Source: Bacteroidales bacterium (GTDB lineage: Bacteria > Bacteroidota > Bacteroidia > Bacteroidales > UBA932). From it: DNA of 64,000 bases. Location: assembly GCA_015060455.1 (NCBI GenBank), contig SUYM01000006.1, forward strand, positions 1-64,000. The letters are read 5' to 3'. Below are positions 26,148 to 34,289 of the stretch, one piece after another. Under the pieces are notes generated by a model that was not told the origin of the DNA, searched no databases, and saw nothing but the letters and a program-made list of their open reading frames with translations. Made by a program: the position numbers and the translations under genes. Numbering within the stretch: position 1 is the first letter of the stretch; each line of letters opens with the position of its first letter.

Positions 26148-27028
26148 CTTACGACGACCACACCTCCGAAGACCATAAGTGCAGCCAGAACTTTCTGCCA
26201 TGTAAGCGTCTCCATGCCGATACAGATGCTTATCACTATGGCGATGATAGGCTGCACGTAACTGTACATGCTGACCAATGTGGGTCTGATGCGCTTCTGA
26301 CCTACCGGTATGAGGAAATAGGTTATGAAGGTCGCACATACTATCAGATATGCAAGTTCAGCCAACTGTATGGATGGTATGGATGACCAGTCGAGTGTGA
26401 TGATTTCCTTTGCCGTGAAAGGGAAGGAGACAACGAAGGAGAAAAGGAATATCCATTTCATGAAGGTTACAACCGAGTATTTGCCGATAAGCGGCTTGAA
26501 GATGCCGAGATACATAGAGAAACTCAGGCTGTTGAGAATGATCATCAAGATTCCGAACATGGTGGTCTCTGCCGGTCCTCCGATGTTTCCTGTCCTGCTG
26601 ACGATAAGATATATGATGCCGGCAAAACTGATTGCCACTCCTCCCGCTTTCTGAAAGGTTATCGGCTCTTTCAATGCAATCGATGCAATGAACATGGTAT
26701 ATATAGGTGACATTGCAGTCAGTATCGAGCAGTCCATCGGGGTGATATATGGTATGCCGATAAGAAATGTGATCTGACAGGTGAAGAATCCGAGCATTGA
26801 CGCTGCAAATATCTTTGGCAGGTCCTTCCTGTCAACCTTTTCCTTCGGCATGAACAGAGACAGAATCCAGAAAAGAGAACCTGCCCCTATGGAGCGCAGA
26901 CAGAAGATGGCAAGGGGAGATATCAGACCACCGCTTGTGAGGTCCTTGCAGACTATTATGTTGAATCCGAAGATGGAGTATGCTATAAGGCAGGCAAGAT
27001 GGCCCGCCAATGAAATTTTTGCGCGCAT
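26129..27028 (-). CDS. EamA/DMT-family transporter
   Basis: A 299-residue membrane protein with ten hydrophobic segments in two EamA repeats (first span AYSIFGFNIIVCKDL, second repeat from about residue 150). Members of the drug/metabolite transporter superfamily export amino acids, purines or other small metabolites; the substrate cannot be predicted. The 3' end overlaps DPP IV convergently by 19 bases. A TAACTTTG promoter box at 27049-27056 is 20 bases before the start. Confidence 0.9.
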   Translation of the reverse strand: MRAKISLAGHLACLIAYSIFGFNIIVCKDLTSGGLISPLAIFCLRSIGAGSLFWILSLFMPKEKVDRKDLPKIFAASMLGFFTCQITFLIGIPYITPMDCSILTAMSPIYTMFIASIALKEPITFQKAGGVAISFAGIIYLIVSRTGNIGGPAETTMFGILMIILNSLSFSMYLGIFKPLIGKYSVVTFMKWIFLFSFVVSFPFTAKEIITLDWSSIPSIQLAELAYLIVCATFITYFLIPVGQKRIRPTLVSMYSYVQPIIAIVISICIGMETLTWQKVLAALMVFGGVVVVSYSKSR

Positions 27029-27048
27029 AGGTTCTGTCTTAATCGGCG

Positions 27049-27056
27049 CAAAGTTA
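27049..27056 (-). promoter_or_regulatory. -7 promoter box (TAACTTTG) for the DMT transporter
   Basis: Minus-strand match to TAnnTTTG, one base away from the plus-strand box at 27058-27065. Two polymerases could not occupy both boxes at once. Confidence 0.6.
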
Positions 27057-27057
27057 G

Positions 27058-27065
27058 TATATTTG
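27058..27065 (+). promoter_or_regulatory. -7 promoter box (TATATTTG) for the HAD gene
   Basis: Plus-strand match to TAnnTTTG, 23 bases before the ATG at 27089. It overlaps a GTG codon at 27065 in the same frame, which argues against that codon as the start. Confidence 0.6.
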
Positions 27066-27088
27066 TGGCAAATGTTTTAAATAAACGT

Positions 27089-27691
27089 ATGAAGGCAATA
27101 ATATTTGATATGGGTGGCGTGCTTGTGGACCTGGATATGGACGGTTGCAAGGCTGCTTTCCGAGAAGGACTTGGATTTTCCCTTATTGATGAAATCCTTG
27201 ATCCATGGCACCAGAAAGGTATAATCGGAGATATGGAAGAGGGACTCATTGATGCTGATGATTTCAGAAATTTTGTCATAAGTCATTCCAATCCCGGTGT
27301 CGTTGCAGATGATGTCGATCATGCACTTTGTAAGATATTGAAAGGGATTGAGCCGTATAAGATCGGTCTGCTGCACAGGTTGTCGGAGAAATATGACATC
27401 TATATGCTCAGCAACAACAATCCGATAGCAACGGCGAGGGCGGCGGAATTGTTTGAGCAGGGCGGTTTCAGCATGAAGACGCATTTCAAGAAATGCTATA
27501 TCTCATATCAGATGAAGATGATCAAACCATCGGCGGAGTTCTACAAGGCAGTAATGGACGATATAGGTCTTCCTCCCGAAGAAATGCTCTTCATCGACGA
27601 TTCCCAGGCCAACGTCCAGGCCGCAATAGCAGCAGGACTCCCGGCCGTATGGTACCGACCGGGATCCGACCTGACTGCGTTGTTTGAATAA
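27089..27691 (+). CDS. HAD-superfamily hydrolase, subfamily IA
   Basis: A 200-residue cytoplasmic phosphatase-like protein. Motif I is IIFDMGGVLVDLD (the first Asp is the nucleophile, the second position is Gly rather than the general-acid Asp), motif II is YMLSNNN, the Lys of motif III lies in MIKPSAEFY, and motif IV is MLFIDDSQANV. The D-x-G form of motif I resembles the YihX/EpoN-like branch, where sugar-1-phosphatase activity is known for YihX; the substrate here is unknown. I use the ATG at 27089. A GTG at 27065 in the same frame lies in the promoter box. Confidence 0.88.
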   Translation: MKAIIFDMGGVLVDLDMDGCKAAFREGLGFSLIDEILDPWHQKGIIGDMEEGLIDADDFRNFVISHSNPGVVADDVDHALCKILKGIEPYKIGLLHRLSEKYDIYMLSNNNPIATARAAELFEQGGFSMKTHFKKCYISYQMKMIKPSAEFYKAVMDDIGLPPEEMLFIDDSQANVQAAIAAGLPAVWYRPGSDLTALFE

Positions 27692-27737
27692 TATATATTT
27701 ACGTCGTTGCGAAGATCGACAGCGACGTGGCAATCTG

Positions 27738-29198
27738 TCATTTCTCCGAAGCAAACGGAGCGAATTCGGTGTCAGGGTCGCGCCATGACGGCTTGCGCAT
27801 CGCATATATGATATATGGAATGACCACCATCACGATGCAGCCGATGATCAGCACTGAATACCACACCGCATTGCTTCCTGTCTGTATCTGACCCGGAGGG
27901 ATGAAACTCAGGACAAACGCAAGCAGCGAACCCGCAAATCCCACCGAACCGATGATCCACATGAGGGCATTGCCCTTGCCGAGTCGGAACGGACGCGGAG
28001 TGTCCTTCATCTTGTATCTCAGCCTTATGGCTGCTGCGAACATGAGCATGTACATGATCAGGTACAGCAGGATCGTCAACTGTGAAAGGATCTGATAGAA
28101 GGACTGCACTGACGGCATGACCACGAACAGAAGGGCCAGGATTGTCACTATTCCGCCCTGCACAAGCAGTATGTTTCTCTGCACTCCCTGTTTGTTGGTC
28201 TTCTGGAAGAATGGAGGAAGATATCCGGCCTTTCCTACCGTAAAAATACCCTTTGAAGGCCCTGCAACCCATGTCAGCACACTTGCCAGCACTCCGAACA
28301 TCAAGGCCACCGCTATGACAGGTCCCGCCCATGACATATGCAGATATCTGAAATAATTGTCGAAGCCTATGAGCAGGGACTGAGTCAGGTTGATATCCTT
28401 TGCCGGAATGACCAGACCCAGTGCGAATGTTCCGAGAATGAATATCGCCACAGTCGCAAGGGAACCTATTATGATGGCCTTGGGGTAGTTCTTGGACGGA
28501 TTGTTGACATCCATCACATGCACACCCATCATTTCCATACCAGCATAGAAGAGGAAGATGCTGCTTGCAAGGACCACATTGTCAAGTTTTGTGAGGTCCG
28601 GAAAGAATCCCTGAGACATATCCATGTTGTTGTGTCCGCCAGTAGATATGTATATGATTGCAAGCACTATAAGCAGACCGGCAGGGATGATTGTTCCTAT
28701 GGTTCCGCCCCATTTGCTTATCTTTCCCACCCAGTCAAGTCCTTTCAATGCAATGAAGGTGGCAATCCAGTAGATGGCAAGCACTGTGATGAGTGTGAAT
28801 ACCTTATTGGAGGCAAGAGCCGCATCTGATGCGTCGTTCATACCTATGAAGGCCAATGACACTGCACCGAAAGTCAGGACCGTGGGATACCAGATGGTCG
28901 ATTCGATCCATTGGAGCCATATCGCCAGAAAACCGGTGCGCGGTCCGAATGCCTCTCCGACCCATCTGAACACTCCACCCTGCTTGTCTGCGAACATGGC
29001 GGCAAGTTCAGCCGCCACCATTGCTGTCGGAATCAGGAACACGATTGCTGCAAAAAGGTAGTAGAAGGCAGATGACGGACCATAGACCGCTTCCGCCGGA
29101 AGCCCCCTCAGACTCACGACCGCTGTTATGTTCATGATTGCCAGAGTCGTGACACTCAATTTGAAAACTTTGCCTTTTGTGTCCATAGTGCCTGTCAT
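27738..29198 (-). CDS. gadC: Glutamate:GABA antiporter (APC superfamily)
   Basis: A 486-residue permease with about twelve membrane spans. Its N-terminus (TTLAIMNITAVVSLRGLPAEAVYG) and the PSKGIFTVGKAGYLPPFFQKTNKQGVQ loop match the GadC group. GadC exchanges external glutamate for cytoplasmic GABA. Together with GadB it consumes a proton per cycle, giving acid resistance. The polar C-terminal tail (RKPSWRDPDTEFAPFASEK) is shorter than the E. coli C-plug but of the same kind. Its ATG overlaps the gadB stop (TAATG), so the two are one operon. Specificity is inferred from the neighbour and the family resemblance. Confidence 0.92.
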   Translation of the reverse strand: MTGTMDTKGKVFKLSVTTLAIMNITAVVSLRGLPAEAVYGPSSAFYYLFAAIVFLIPTAMVAAELAAMFADKQGGVFRWVGEAFGPRTGFLAIWLQWIESTIWYPTVLTFGAVSLAFIGMNDASDAALASNKVFTLITVLAIYWIATFIALKGLDWVGKISKWGGTIGTIIPAGLLIVLAIIYISTGGHNNMDMSQGFFPDLTKLDNVVLASSIFLFYAGMEMMGVHVMDVNNPSKNYPKAIIIGSLATVAIFILGTFALGLVIPAKDINLTQSLLIGFDNYFRYLHMSWAGPVIAVALMFGVLASVLTWVAGPSKGIFTVGKAGYLPPFFQKTNKQGVQRNILLVQGGIVTILALLFVVMPSVQSFYQILSQLTILLYLIMYMLMFAAAIRLRYKMKDTPRPFRLGKGNALMWIIGSVGFAGSLLAFVLSFIPPGQIQTGSNAVWYSVLIIGCIVMVVIPYIIYAMRKPSWRDPDTEFAPFASEK

Positions 29199-30607
29199 TA
29201 GTGTGTATATACTTTACCCTTTGTCTTTTCCTGTTTCTGGGCAGCGATGCGCGACGGGGTAGGGTATTGCAGTTTCTCCAATTCCTCCACAGCGTCTGTT
29301 ATGTCTTGCAGAAGCATATCCGCCATATCCCTTGACATGCCCTGACGCACGACAATACGCATCACCACCATATCCTCTATGTTCTTAGGCATAGAATATG
29401 CGGGCACCATCCAGCCCTTCTGCATGAGTTTGTCCTGCATGTCGTATAGGGTCCAATTGGCTTTCCTGTCGTATTCGGGATCCATGTACCATATGAAAAG
29501 CGGATTTTCGAGTTCTGCCGAGTAGTTCTTGAAACATGGCATCTGTGCAATCCGAGCATGGCAGTATCTTGCGATTTCCATTGAGTTGGAGTGAATCTCC
29601 CTGTATCCGTCCTTGCCAAGGTGGATGAAGTTGTAGTACTGCGCAAGAATCTGGGCGCCCGGGCGGGAGAAATTAAGACCCACCTGAGTGATGCTTGCTC
29701 CTAAGTAATTGACACTGAACGACATTTCTTTCGGAAGATATTTCTTGTCCTTCCATACCACCCAGCCAAGACCTGGATATACGAGTCCGTATTTGTGCCC
29801 TGAGGTCGAAATCGACAGCACCCATTTCAGACGGAAATCCCATTTCTTGTTAGGATTCAGGAACGGCAGGATGAAACCTCCGGATGCTGCATCCACATGA
29901 ATCGGTATGTCATAACCAGTCTTTGCATTGAAGTCGTCAAGGGCAAAGTCAAGTGCTTCGATATCGTCATTCATTCCAGTCCATGTGACACCGGCGATAG
30001 GGACTATGCAGATGGTGTTCTCGTCGCATAGTTTCAAGGCATCCTCAATGTTCAGGGTCGGGTGCTTGTGGGTGATAGGTACTGTCCTCATCTCTATCTG
30101 CCAGAGTTGACAGAATTTCTCCCAAACCACCTGATATGCGCTGCTCATCACCAGATTAGGCTTGTCAACAGGTTTGCCCTGCGACTTTCTGCGCTCTCTC
30201 CATCTGAGCCATGCCGCCACTCCTCCGAGCATACAGGCCTCCGAAGAGCCGATGCCCACTGCACCTGTCTTCCAGTCGCCCTTTTCAGGAGTGTTCCACA
30301 TGTTTGCTACCATGTTTATGCATCGTCCGCACATTACAGCCACGCGCGGGTATTCTGTCTCGTCAATATAGTTGATGCCCACTGCCTCGTTCATGAGACG
30401 GGTGCCGTAGTCGTCCATATATGTCGTGACAAATGTAGCAAGATTCAGTCTCGGCTGTGTCTGAGGGAAGGTTTCGTCCTTTACCATCTGATAGGCGATG
30501 ACAGCAGGAGTCCTGTGCTCCGGGATAAATTCTGCTGGTGCTGGCTCCTTCATCTGTCTGGAACCGAATATCGGGGTGTCACCCCATGTGTTGTTTTTCT
30601 TGTCCAT
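29198..30607 (-). CDS. gadB: Glutamate decarboxylase
   Basis: GadB converts glutamate to GABA and CO2 with pyridoxal phosphate in the cytoplasm. The 469-residue protein has HVDAASGGF (Asp239 holding the PLP nitrogen) and the Schiff-base Lys272 in SISTSGHKYG, and NFSRPG later. The last residues are KVYTH; E. coli GadB ends in His-Thr, where the tail closes the active site at neutral pH, so the terminal His here may do a similar job. I start at ATG 30607 (MDKKNNTWG), matching the family; an upstream in-frame ATG at 30670 would add a non-conserved tail. gadC follows directly. Confidence 0.96.
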   Translation of the reverse strand: MDKKNNTWGDTPIFGSRQMKEPAPAEFIPEHRTPAVIAYQMVKDETFPQTQPRLNLATFVTTYMDDYGTRLMNEAVGINYIDETEYPRVAVMCGRCINMVANMWNTPEKGDWKTGAVGIGSSEACMLGGVAAWLRWRERRKSQGKPVDKPNLVMSSAYQVVWEKFCQLWQIEMRTVPITHKHPTLNIEDALKLCDENTICIVPIAGVTWTGMNDDIEALDFALDDFNAKTGYDIPIHVDAASGGFILPFLNPNKKWDFRLKWVLSISTSGHKYGLVYPGLGWVVWKDKKYLPKEMSFSVNYLGASITQVGLNFSRPGAQILAQYYNFIHLGKDGYREIHSNSMEIARYCHARIAQMPCFKNYSAELENPLFIWYMDPEYDRKANWTLYDMQDKLMQKGWMVPAYSMPKNIEDMVVMRIVVRQGMSRDMADMLLQDITDAVEELEKLQYPTPSRIAAQKQEKTKGKVYTH

Positions 30608-30704
30608 AACTGTTTGAATTAAATTTGCTGTAGGACAAGTCACAAACTGTGCCGAAAGGAGCAGCGCCATAGGCTTAAAAGTAGCCTAATGTGTTAACAG
30701 ATAT

Positions 30705-30736
30705 AAAAAAGACTGACTGCATTATTGCAATCAGCC
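30705..30736 (-). terminator. Rho-independent terminator of rnpB
   Basis: On the minus strand GGCTGATTGCA pairs with TGCAGTCAGTC around an ATAA loop (30711-30736, one mismatch), followed by six T (30705-30710). Confidence 0.85.
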
Positions 30737-31110
30737 TTATCCCATAGGCAGAACCGTAAGCCGGTTTCTGTTTTAACCTGTCATTTATCTTCTCGACCTA
30801 CCCCTCGGAAAAGAGCGAGTAACTCTTTTGCCCTTGCGGACGCTCCGATATACATGGTCTTTCTGGTTCTGGTGCCGTCACCGCCATATGTCGCCATACA
30901 GCGTCGTGAGCTCTTGCCTCGCGGTTTCACCCTTACCCTTATCGGGCGGTCTGTTTTCTGTTACGGCTTGCATAAGATTACTCCCATCTGTGATTTCCAC
31001 AGCAGAATACTCTACCCAGTCCGGACTTTCCTCTGTTTGAAATTTCTGGTGGTGATTTCTTCGTCATTGCTCGTCGCTCTTATCCTCACAACCAGACGGT
31101 TGCTCCGGTA
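30737..31110 (-). ncRNA. rnpB: RNase P RNA (catalytic subunit, bacterial type A)
   Basis: The RNA component of RNase P, which trims the 5' leader of tRNA precursors. On the minus strand the universal motif GAGGAAAGTCCGGAC lies at about 31019-31033. Near the 3' end comes ATAAATGACAG, then ACAGAAACCGGCTTACGG, the second strongly conserved block. The order and spacing fit type A RNAs, and a rho-independent terminator follows at 30705-30736. The 5' end is approximate: I place it near 31110 by comparison with the 350-380 base length usual in Bacteroidales. The P1 stem could not be paired with confidence by eye. No protein frame here is real. Confidence 0.88.
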
Positions 31111-31190
31111 TTCGCTTCTCGCATTCCTTGAAATCCCTCACCATAAATCCCAAACAGCGACAGATCGTTCTACCTTGTTTTGGTTGGCGC

Positions 31191-31281
31191 CACCTGCTAC
31201 ACTTTTGTAGTAAAAACGCAGCAGGTGGTATGTTTTTCGTGGGTACCTGCTACACTTTTGTAGTAAAAACGTAGCAGGTGG
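31191..31281. repeat. Double-hairpin repeat, copy A
   Basis: Two hairpins with the same base stem, CACCTGCTAC paired with G(T/C)AGCAGGTG, at 31191-31228 and 31244-31281. They are joined by a short linker containing GTTTTTCGTGGG. The stems extend inward through TTTT/AAAA. It lies between rnpB and the stop of the OYE gene. A second copy with the same two-hairpin layout but different loops is at 41561-41651. Confidence 0.8.
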
Positions 31282-31286
31282 AACTA

Positions 31287-32546
31287 CTATTTTTTATAAC
31301 CGAGTTTGCGCTCGATCTTGTCATTCTGTGCGTTCACTCGCTGCACTTCTTTTTCGAGTGCTGGAGTTATGTCCTCACAGTGCTTGTGGCACTGCATTGA
31401 TTTCGAGTACATACGTCCAATGCAGAAATTGCTATGCTCGCAGCCGCTGCAATGGTTCTCGTCAGCCTTCATCTTGTTTACGAAGTCTGTATCTTCAAGA
31501 ACGGCGCGTCCCATCTGAATCATAGGGAAGCCCTTGTCGATGGCTTCGTCTGCGGTTGCGCGTGAAATGACTCCGCCTACATAGACAAACGGGAAGTCAG
31601 GCATTGCGGCCTTGAACTTCAGGGCGTCTTCCATGAAGAAAAGAGGCTTGAACGGCACTGACGGTGCTACAATTTTACCGGCAAGTCCAACTCCGAGTTT
31701 CAGCCACCATTTGCTCCAAGGGAAGTAGTGGACGATGGTCTTCTTCGGGAACTGTCCGCGCATCACATACTGCGGATGACGACTTACGAAACCTCCGGAG
31801 AGTACAATCGCCTCAATACCCATATCCCTGAGTACTTTAGCGACCTCGATGAGTTCGTCAGTTTCCTGTCCGCCCTTGAATCCGTCACGTGTATTCAACT
31901 TTGCAAAGAGTGCCACCTTGCCCTTGCCGGCAGCGACAGCCTTTTCCACGCACATCTTCATGAAGCGCATCCTGTTTTCAAGGCTGCCTCCGAACTCGTC
32001 ACGACGGTGATTGGTATATGGTGAAAGGAACTGTGATATGAGATATCCGTGTCCTGCATGAATCTCGACCGCGTCAAATCCGGCTTCGATAGCCAGTTCA
32101 ACCGCTTTTCCGTATGCGTCTGCCACCTCATTGATCTGCTTCATATTCATCTTCTGGACGAATGTAGGGGAGTAGAGGTTGAAGCCGCGGCTGGCTCCGT
32201 ATGGCATGCATCCGCAGATGGTTCTGTGTGACATGTTTCCGCAGTGACCTAACTGGATGGATGCTTTTGCGCCTTCCGCATGTATAGCGTCGGTAAGTTG
32301 TTTTAGTTCCGGAACTATTTCTTCGCGCATCCAGAGTTGGTTCTCAAATGAGAGGCCGCTCTGACACACTGCTGCATAAGCGACTGTCGTCATTCCGATA
32401 CCTCCGCGAGCGACGGCTGTATGGTAGTCGAACAGTTCTTTAGATGGCCTTTGACCTGGACACATTGCCTCAAAGGCTGCAGATCTGATGGTCCTGTTTC
32501 TGATCTCGAGTGGGCCAATCTTGTAAGGTGTAAATAATTCGCTCAT
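31287..32546 (-). CDS. Old yellow enzyme-family NADH:flavin oxidoreductase with Cys-rich tail
   Basis: A 419-residue FMN-dependent TIM-barrel reductase: FTPYKIGPLEIRNR start, IQLGHCGN, the substrate-binding H-A-G-H-G-Y-L-I-S-Q-F-L-S-P motif and a late YVGGV phosphate-binding loop. Unlike BaiCD, BaiH or 2-enoate reductases it ends after the barrel. A Cys-rich segment (C-x2-C-x5-C-x10-C-x3-C) near residues 375-400 recalls the Fe-S motif of those larger enzymes. It would reduce a C=C next to a carbonyl. The 5-alpha-reductase-like gene upstream points to steroid or bile acid substrates (inference). I start at ATG 32546 (MSELFTP); ten residues upstream would be repeat DNA. Confidence 0.88.
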   Translation of the reverse strand: MSELFTPYKIGPLEIRNRTIRSAAFEAMCPGQRPSKELFDYHTAVARGGIGMTTVAYAAVCQSGLSFENQLWMREEIVPELKQLTDAIHAEGAKASIQLGHCGNMSHRTICGCMPYGASRGFNLYSPTFVQKMNMKQINEVADAYGKAVELAIEAGFDAVEIHAGHGYLISQFLSPYTNHRRDEFGGSLENRMRFMKMCVEKAVAAGKGKVALFAKLNTRDGFKGGQETDELIEVAKVLRDMGIEAIVLSGGFVSRHPQYVMRGQFPKKTIVHYFPWSKWWLKLGVGLAGKIVAPSVPFKPLFFMEDALKFKAAMPDFPFVYVGGVISRATADEAIDKGFPMIQMGRAVLEDTDFVNKMKADENHCSGCEHSNFCIGRMYSKSMQCHKHCEDITPALEKEVQRVNAQNDKIERKLGYKK

Positions 32547-32552
32547 AGTTTT

Positions 32553-32650
32553 TGTTTTATAGATCCTTCGTTTCACTCAGGATGACAATTGGTAACTGTC
32601 ATGCTGACGATTGGTTAACTGTCATTCTGAACGAAGTGAAGAATCTGCTA
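32553..32650. repeat. Dispersed repeats between the two reductase genes
   Basis: Starts with TAGATCCTTCGTTTCACTCAG and ends with CATTCTGAACGAAGTGAAGAATCTG, the two ends of the family, with two 'ggttaactgtcat' repeats between. The right end runs up to the stop codon of the upstream gene. Confidence 0.8.
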
Positions 32651-33439
32651 CCATATAAATGGTATTATATGTTTTTTATTAAGTTTAGTGTATTCTTCTC
32701 CGAACTCAGCCTCATATTTCTCTGTAAGGGACTTGGCGCGGGGACCGAGGTTCGCGAAAGTCCATACAGCGAAAAGCAATCCTGCCGGCGACCATGTGAG
32801 TATCGCAAATCCGATCCACTCTGTCAGTTCACCGAAATAATTGGCTGATGTCACATATTTATAGAGTCCCTTGCGAGGAATATAATGCTTTGTGTCACCA
32901 GGCTTGCGCAGGTTGCGTATCACATGGTCGGAATGAAGGTTTATGGCCATGCCGGCAATGAATATGAGCGTTCCGATGATGAACTGCGGACTCCAAAGCC
33001 AGTCAAGGCGGTACATGCCGCCGTTCAGTGACGGGTCATACAGCCATTCTCCGATGATATATGCGTTGAATGTGTTGAATGTCATGCCCATGAGCATTAC
33101 CGCAATCGGCATCTTGCTTTTGCCTCTCATCATCAGAGGGAAGATGAACGACCTCTGGAAATAATGCAGGAGGAAGAATGAGGCGAGTATGTAGAGCACA
33201 AGGTTTGAGTTGCCGTTCACAGCACCGCCATCCGCTGCAAATCTCAGTGTATAATAAAGCATGAAGCAGAACGAAGGCGCTTCCATCAGCACCCACGCCA
33301 CCTTGTTGCTTATCTTTGGACCCCAGTTGGAAGTAGATAAGTAACCATATCCGGCCTTGAAGAAGAATAAGGCGATAAATACAATCACGGCCATCGCCGC
33401 CATGCATGCAATTATAATATAGTATGTATTCATAAGCAT
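32648..33439 (-). CDS. 3-oxo-5-alpha-steroid 4-dehydrogenase (SRD5A)-like membrane protein
   Basis: A 263-residue protein with about six membrane spans. The C-terminal part matches the steroid 5-alpha-reductase family: the HSDHVIRNLRKPGD motif, YIPRKGLYKYVTSANYFGELTEWIGFA (the conserved N-Y-x-G-E segment for NADPH binding), and the ending KLNKKHIIPFIW. The N-terminal part has WVLMEAPSF. In eukaryotes the family reduces the C4-C5 double bond of 3-oxo steroids. Bacteroidetes homologues have been reported to act on 3-oxo bile acids, with an OYE-type 5-beta partner and a 3-beta-HSDH nearby. Here the OYE gene follows directly; no HSDH is in the window. A TACCTTTG box at 33457 marks its promoter. 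Confidence 0.88.
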   Translation of the reverse strand: MLMNTYYIIIACMAAMAVIVFIALFFFKAGYGYLSTSNWGPKISNKVAWVLMEAPSFCFMLYYTLRFAADGGAVNGNSNLVLYILASFFLLHYFQRSFIFPLMMRGKSKMPIAVMLMGMTFNTFNAYIIGEWLYDPSLNGGMYRLDWLWSPQFIIGTLIFIAGMAINLHSDHVIRNLRKPGDTKHYIPRKGLYKYVTSANYFGELTEWIGFAILTWSPAGLLFAVWTFANLGPRAKSLTEKYEAEFGEEYTKLNKKHIIPFIW

Positions 33440-33456
33440 GGTCTTGAATATCTCAG

Positions 33457-33464
33457 CAAAGGTA
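33457..33464 (-). promoter_or_regulatory. -7 promoter box (TACCTTTG) for the reductase pair
   Basis: Minus-strand TAnnTTTG, 17 bases before the ATG at 33439. It is divergent from the box at 33496. Confidence 0.6.
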
Positions 33465-33495
33465 ATAAATATTTTCTTGGGAATATCATTTTACT

Positions 33496-33503
33496 TAAAT
33501 TTG
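33496..33503 (+). promoter_or_regulatory. -7 promoter box (TAAATTTG) for the cyclotransferase gene
   Basis: Plus-strand TAnnTTTG, 24 bases before the ATG at 33528; supports that start over an upstream in-frame ATG at 33438. Confidence 0.6.
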
Positions 33504-33527
33504 TGGCGATTCAAAATTTTGCCGCTG

Positions 33528-34289
33528 ATGCGTAGTCGTATATTTCTATGTTTAGTCTTGGTTCTGTGCTGCTCATGTGCACAACCCTCTGTCACCCATT
33601 ATGAGTTAGACGTTATAGCGGAATATCCGCATGATACGGAATCATACACCCAGGGCCTGTTTTTCCACAAGGGGCAGATGTATGAGACCACCGGTCTGCG
33701 CGGTAAATCCACTCTTAGAATCGTGGATATGACCACCGGAAAAGCCATGAGACGTGTGGATTTCCATAAGAAATATTTTATTGAAGGCTCTGTTGTCCTG
33801 AATGACAACCTTTATATCCTTACCTGGGATTCCAAGGTAGCCTTTGCCTATGGTCCTGACTCTCTGGATTATAAGGCTACATGGACCTACCCGCGTGAAG
33901 GTTGGGGGATCACCACTGACGGCAAAATCCTATATGCTTCGGACGGGTCTTCAACCATCTATGTAATGGATGAAAATATGTCCTTGCAGCGCAGGATTCA
34001 TGTAAAGAGTGATGGCCGTCCTGTCAGGTGGCTCAATGAACTGGAATATATAGACGGAAAGATTTGGGCAAATGTATATACCACTGACGAGATTGTGATT
34101 ATTGATCCCAAGGACGGCAGGGTAGAGGGTGTGATAGACTGCCGTGGTCTTTTGCCGAAGGACCGTCGTGGTCCCGAAACTGATGTCCTGAACGGCATCG
34201 CATACAATCCGGAAACAGAAAAAATTTATCTTACGGGCAAGAACTGGCCTGCTTTGTATGAGGTAAGAATTGTCAGGAAAAACAAATGA
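33528..34289 (+). CDS. Glutaminyl-peptide cyclotransferase, plant/bacterial type (lipoprotein)
   Basis: A 253-residue exported protein with a Cys-rich lipoprotein-like signal (LVLVLCCSCAQPS). The rest is the five-bladed propeller of glutamine cyclotransferase: YPHDTESYTQGLFF, LYETTGLRGKSTLR-type blades, WGITTDGKILYASDGSSTIY, the LNELEYIDGKIWANVY motif and a late LNGIAYNPETEKIYLTGKNWP. It turns N-terminal glutamine of exported proteins into pyroglutamate in the periplasm. The start is the ATG at 33528, placed by the signal peptide and promoter box. Its stop overlaps the histidine phosphatase start by four bases. Confidence 0.92.
   Translation: MRSRIFLCLVLVLCCSCAQPSVTHYELDVIAEYPHDTESYTQGLFFHKGQMYETTGLRGKSTLRIVDMTTGKAMRRVDFHKKYFIEGSVVLNDNLYILTWDSKVAFAYGPDSLDYKATWTYPREGWGITTDGKILYASDGSSTIYVMDENMSLQRRIHVKSDGRPVRWLNELEYIDGKIWANVYTTDEIVIIDPKDGRVEGVIDCRGLLPKDRRGPETDVLNGIAYNPETEKIYLTGKNWPALYEVRIVRKNK

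Noticed and set aside
30670..30688. TAGGCT...AGCCTA hairpin upstream of gadB as an operator
   Set aside because: Six pairs only, close to the rnpB terminator, with no second copy or known regulator site; too weak to call.
30737..31210. Plus-strand open frames of 60-160 codons across the rnpB region
   Set aside because: They lie over the RNase P RNA on the opposite strand and have no homology that I recognise.
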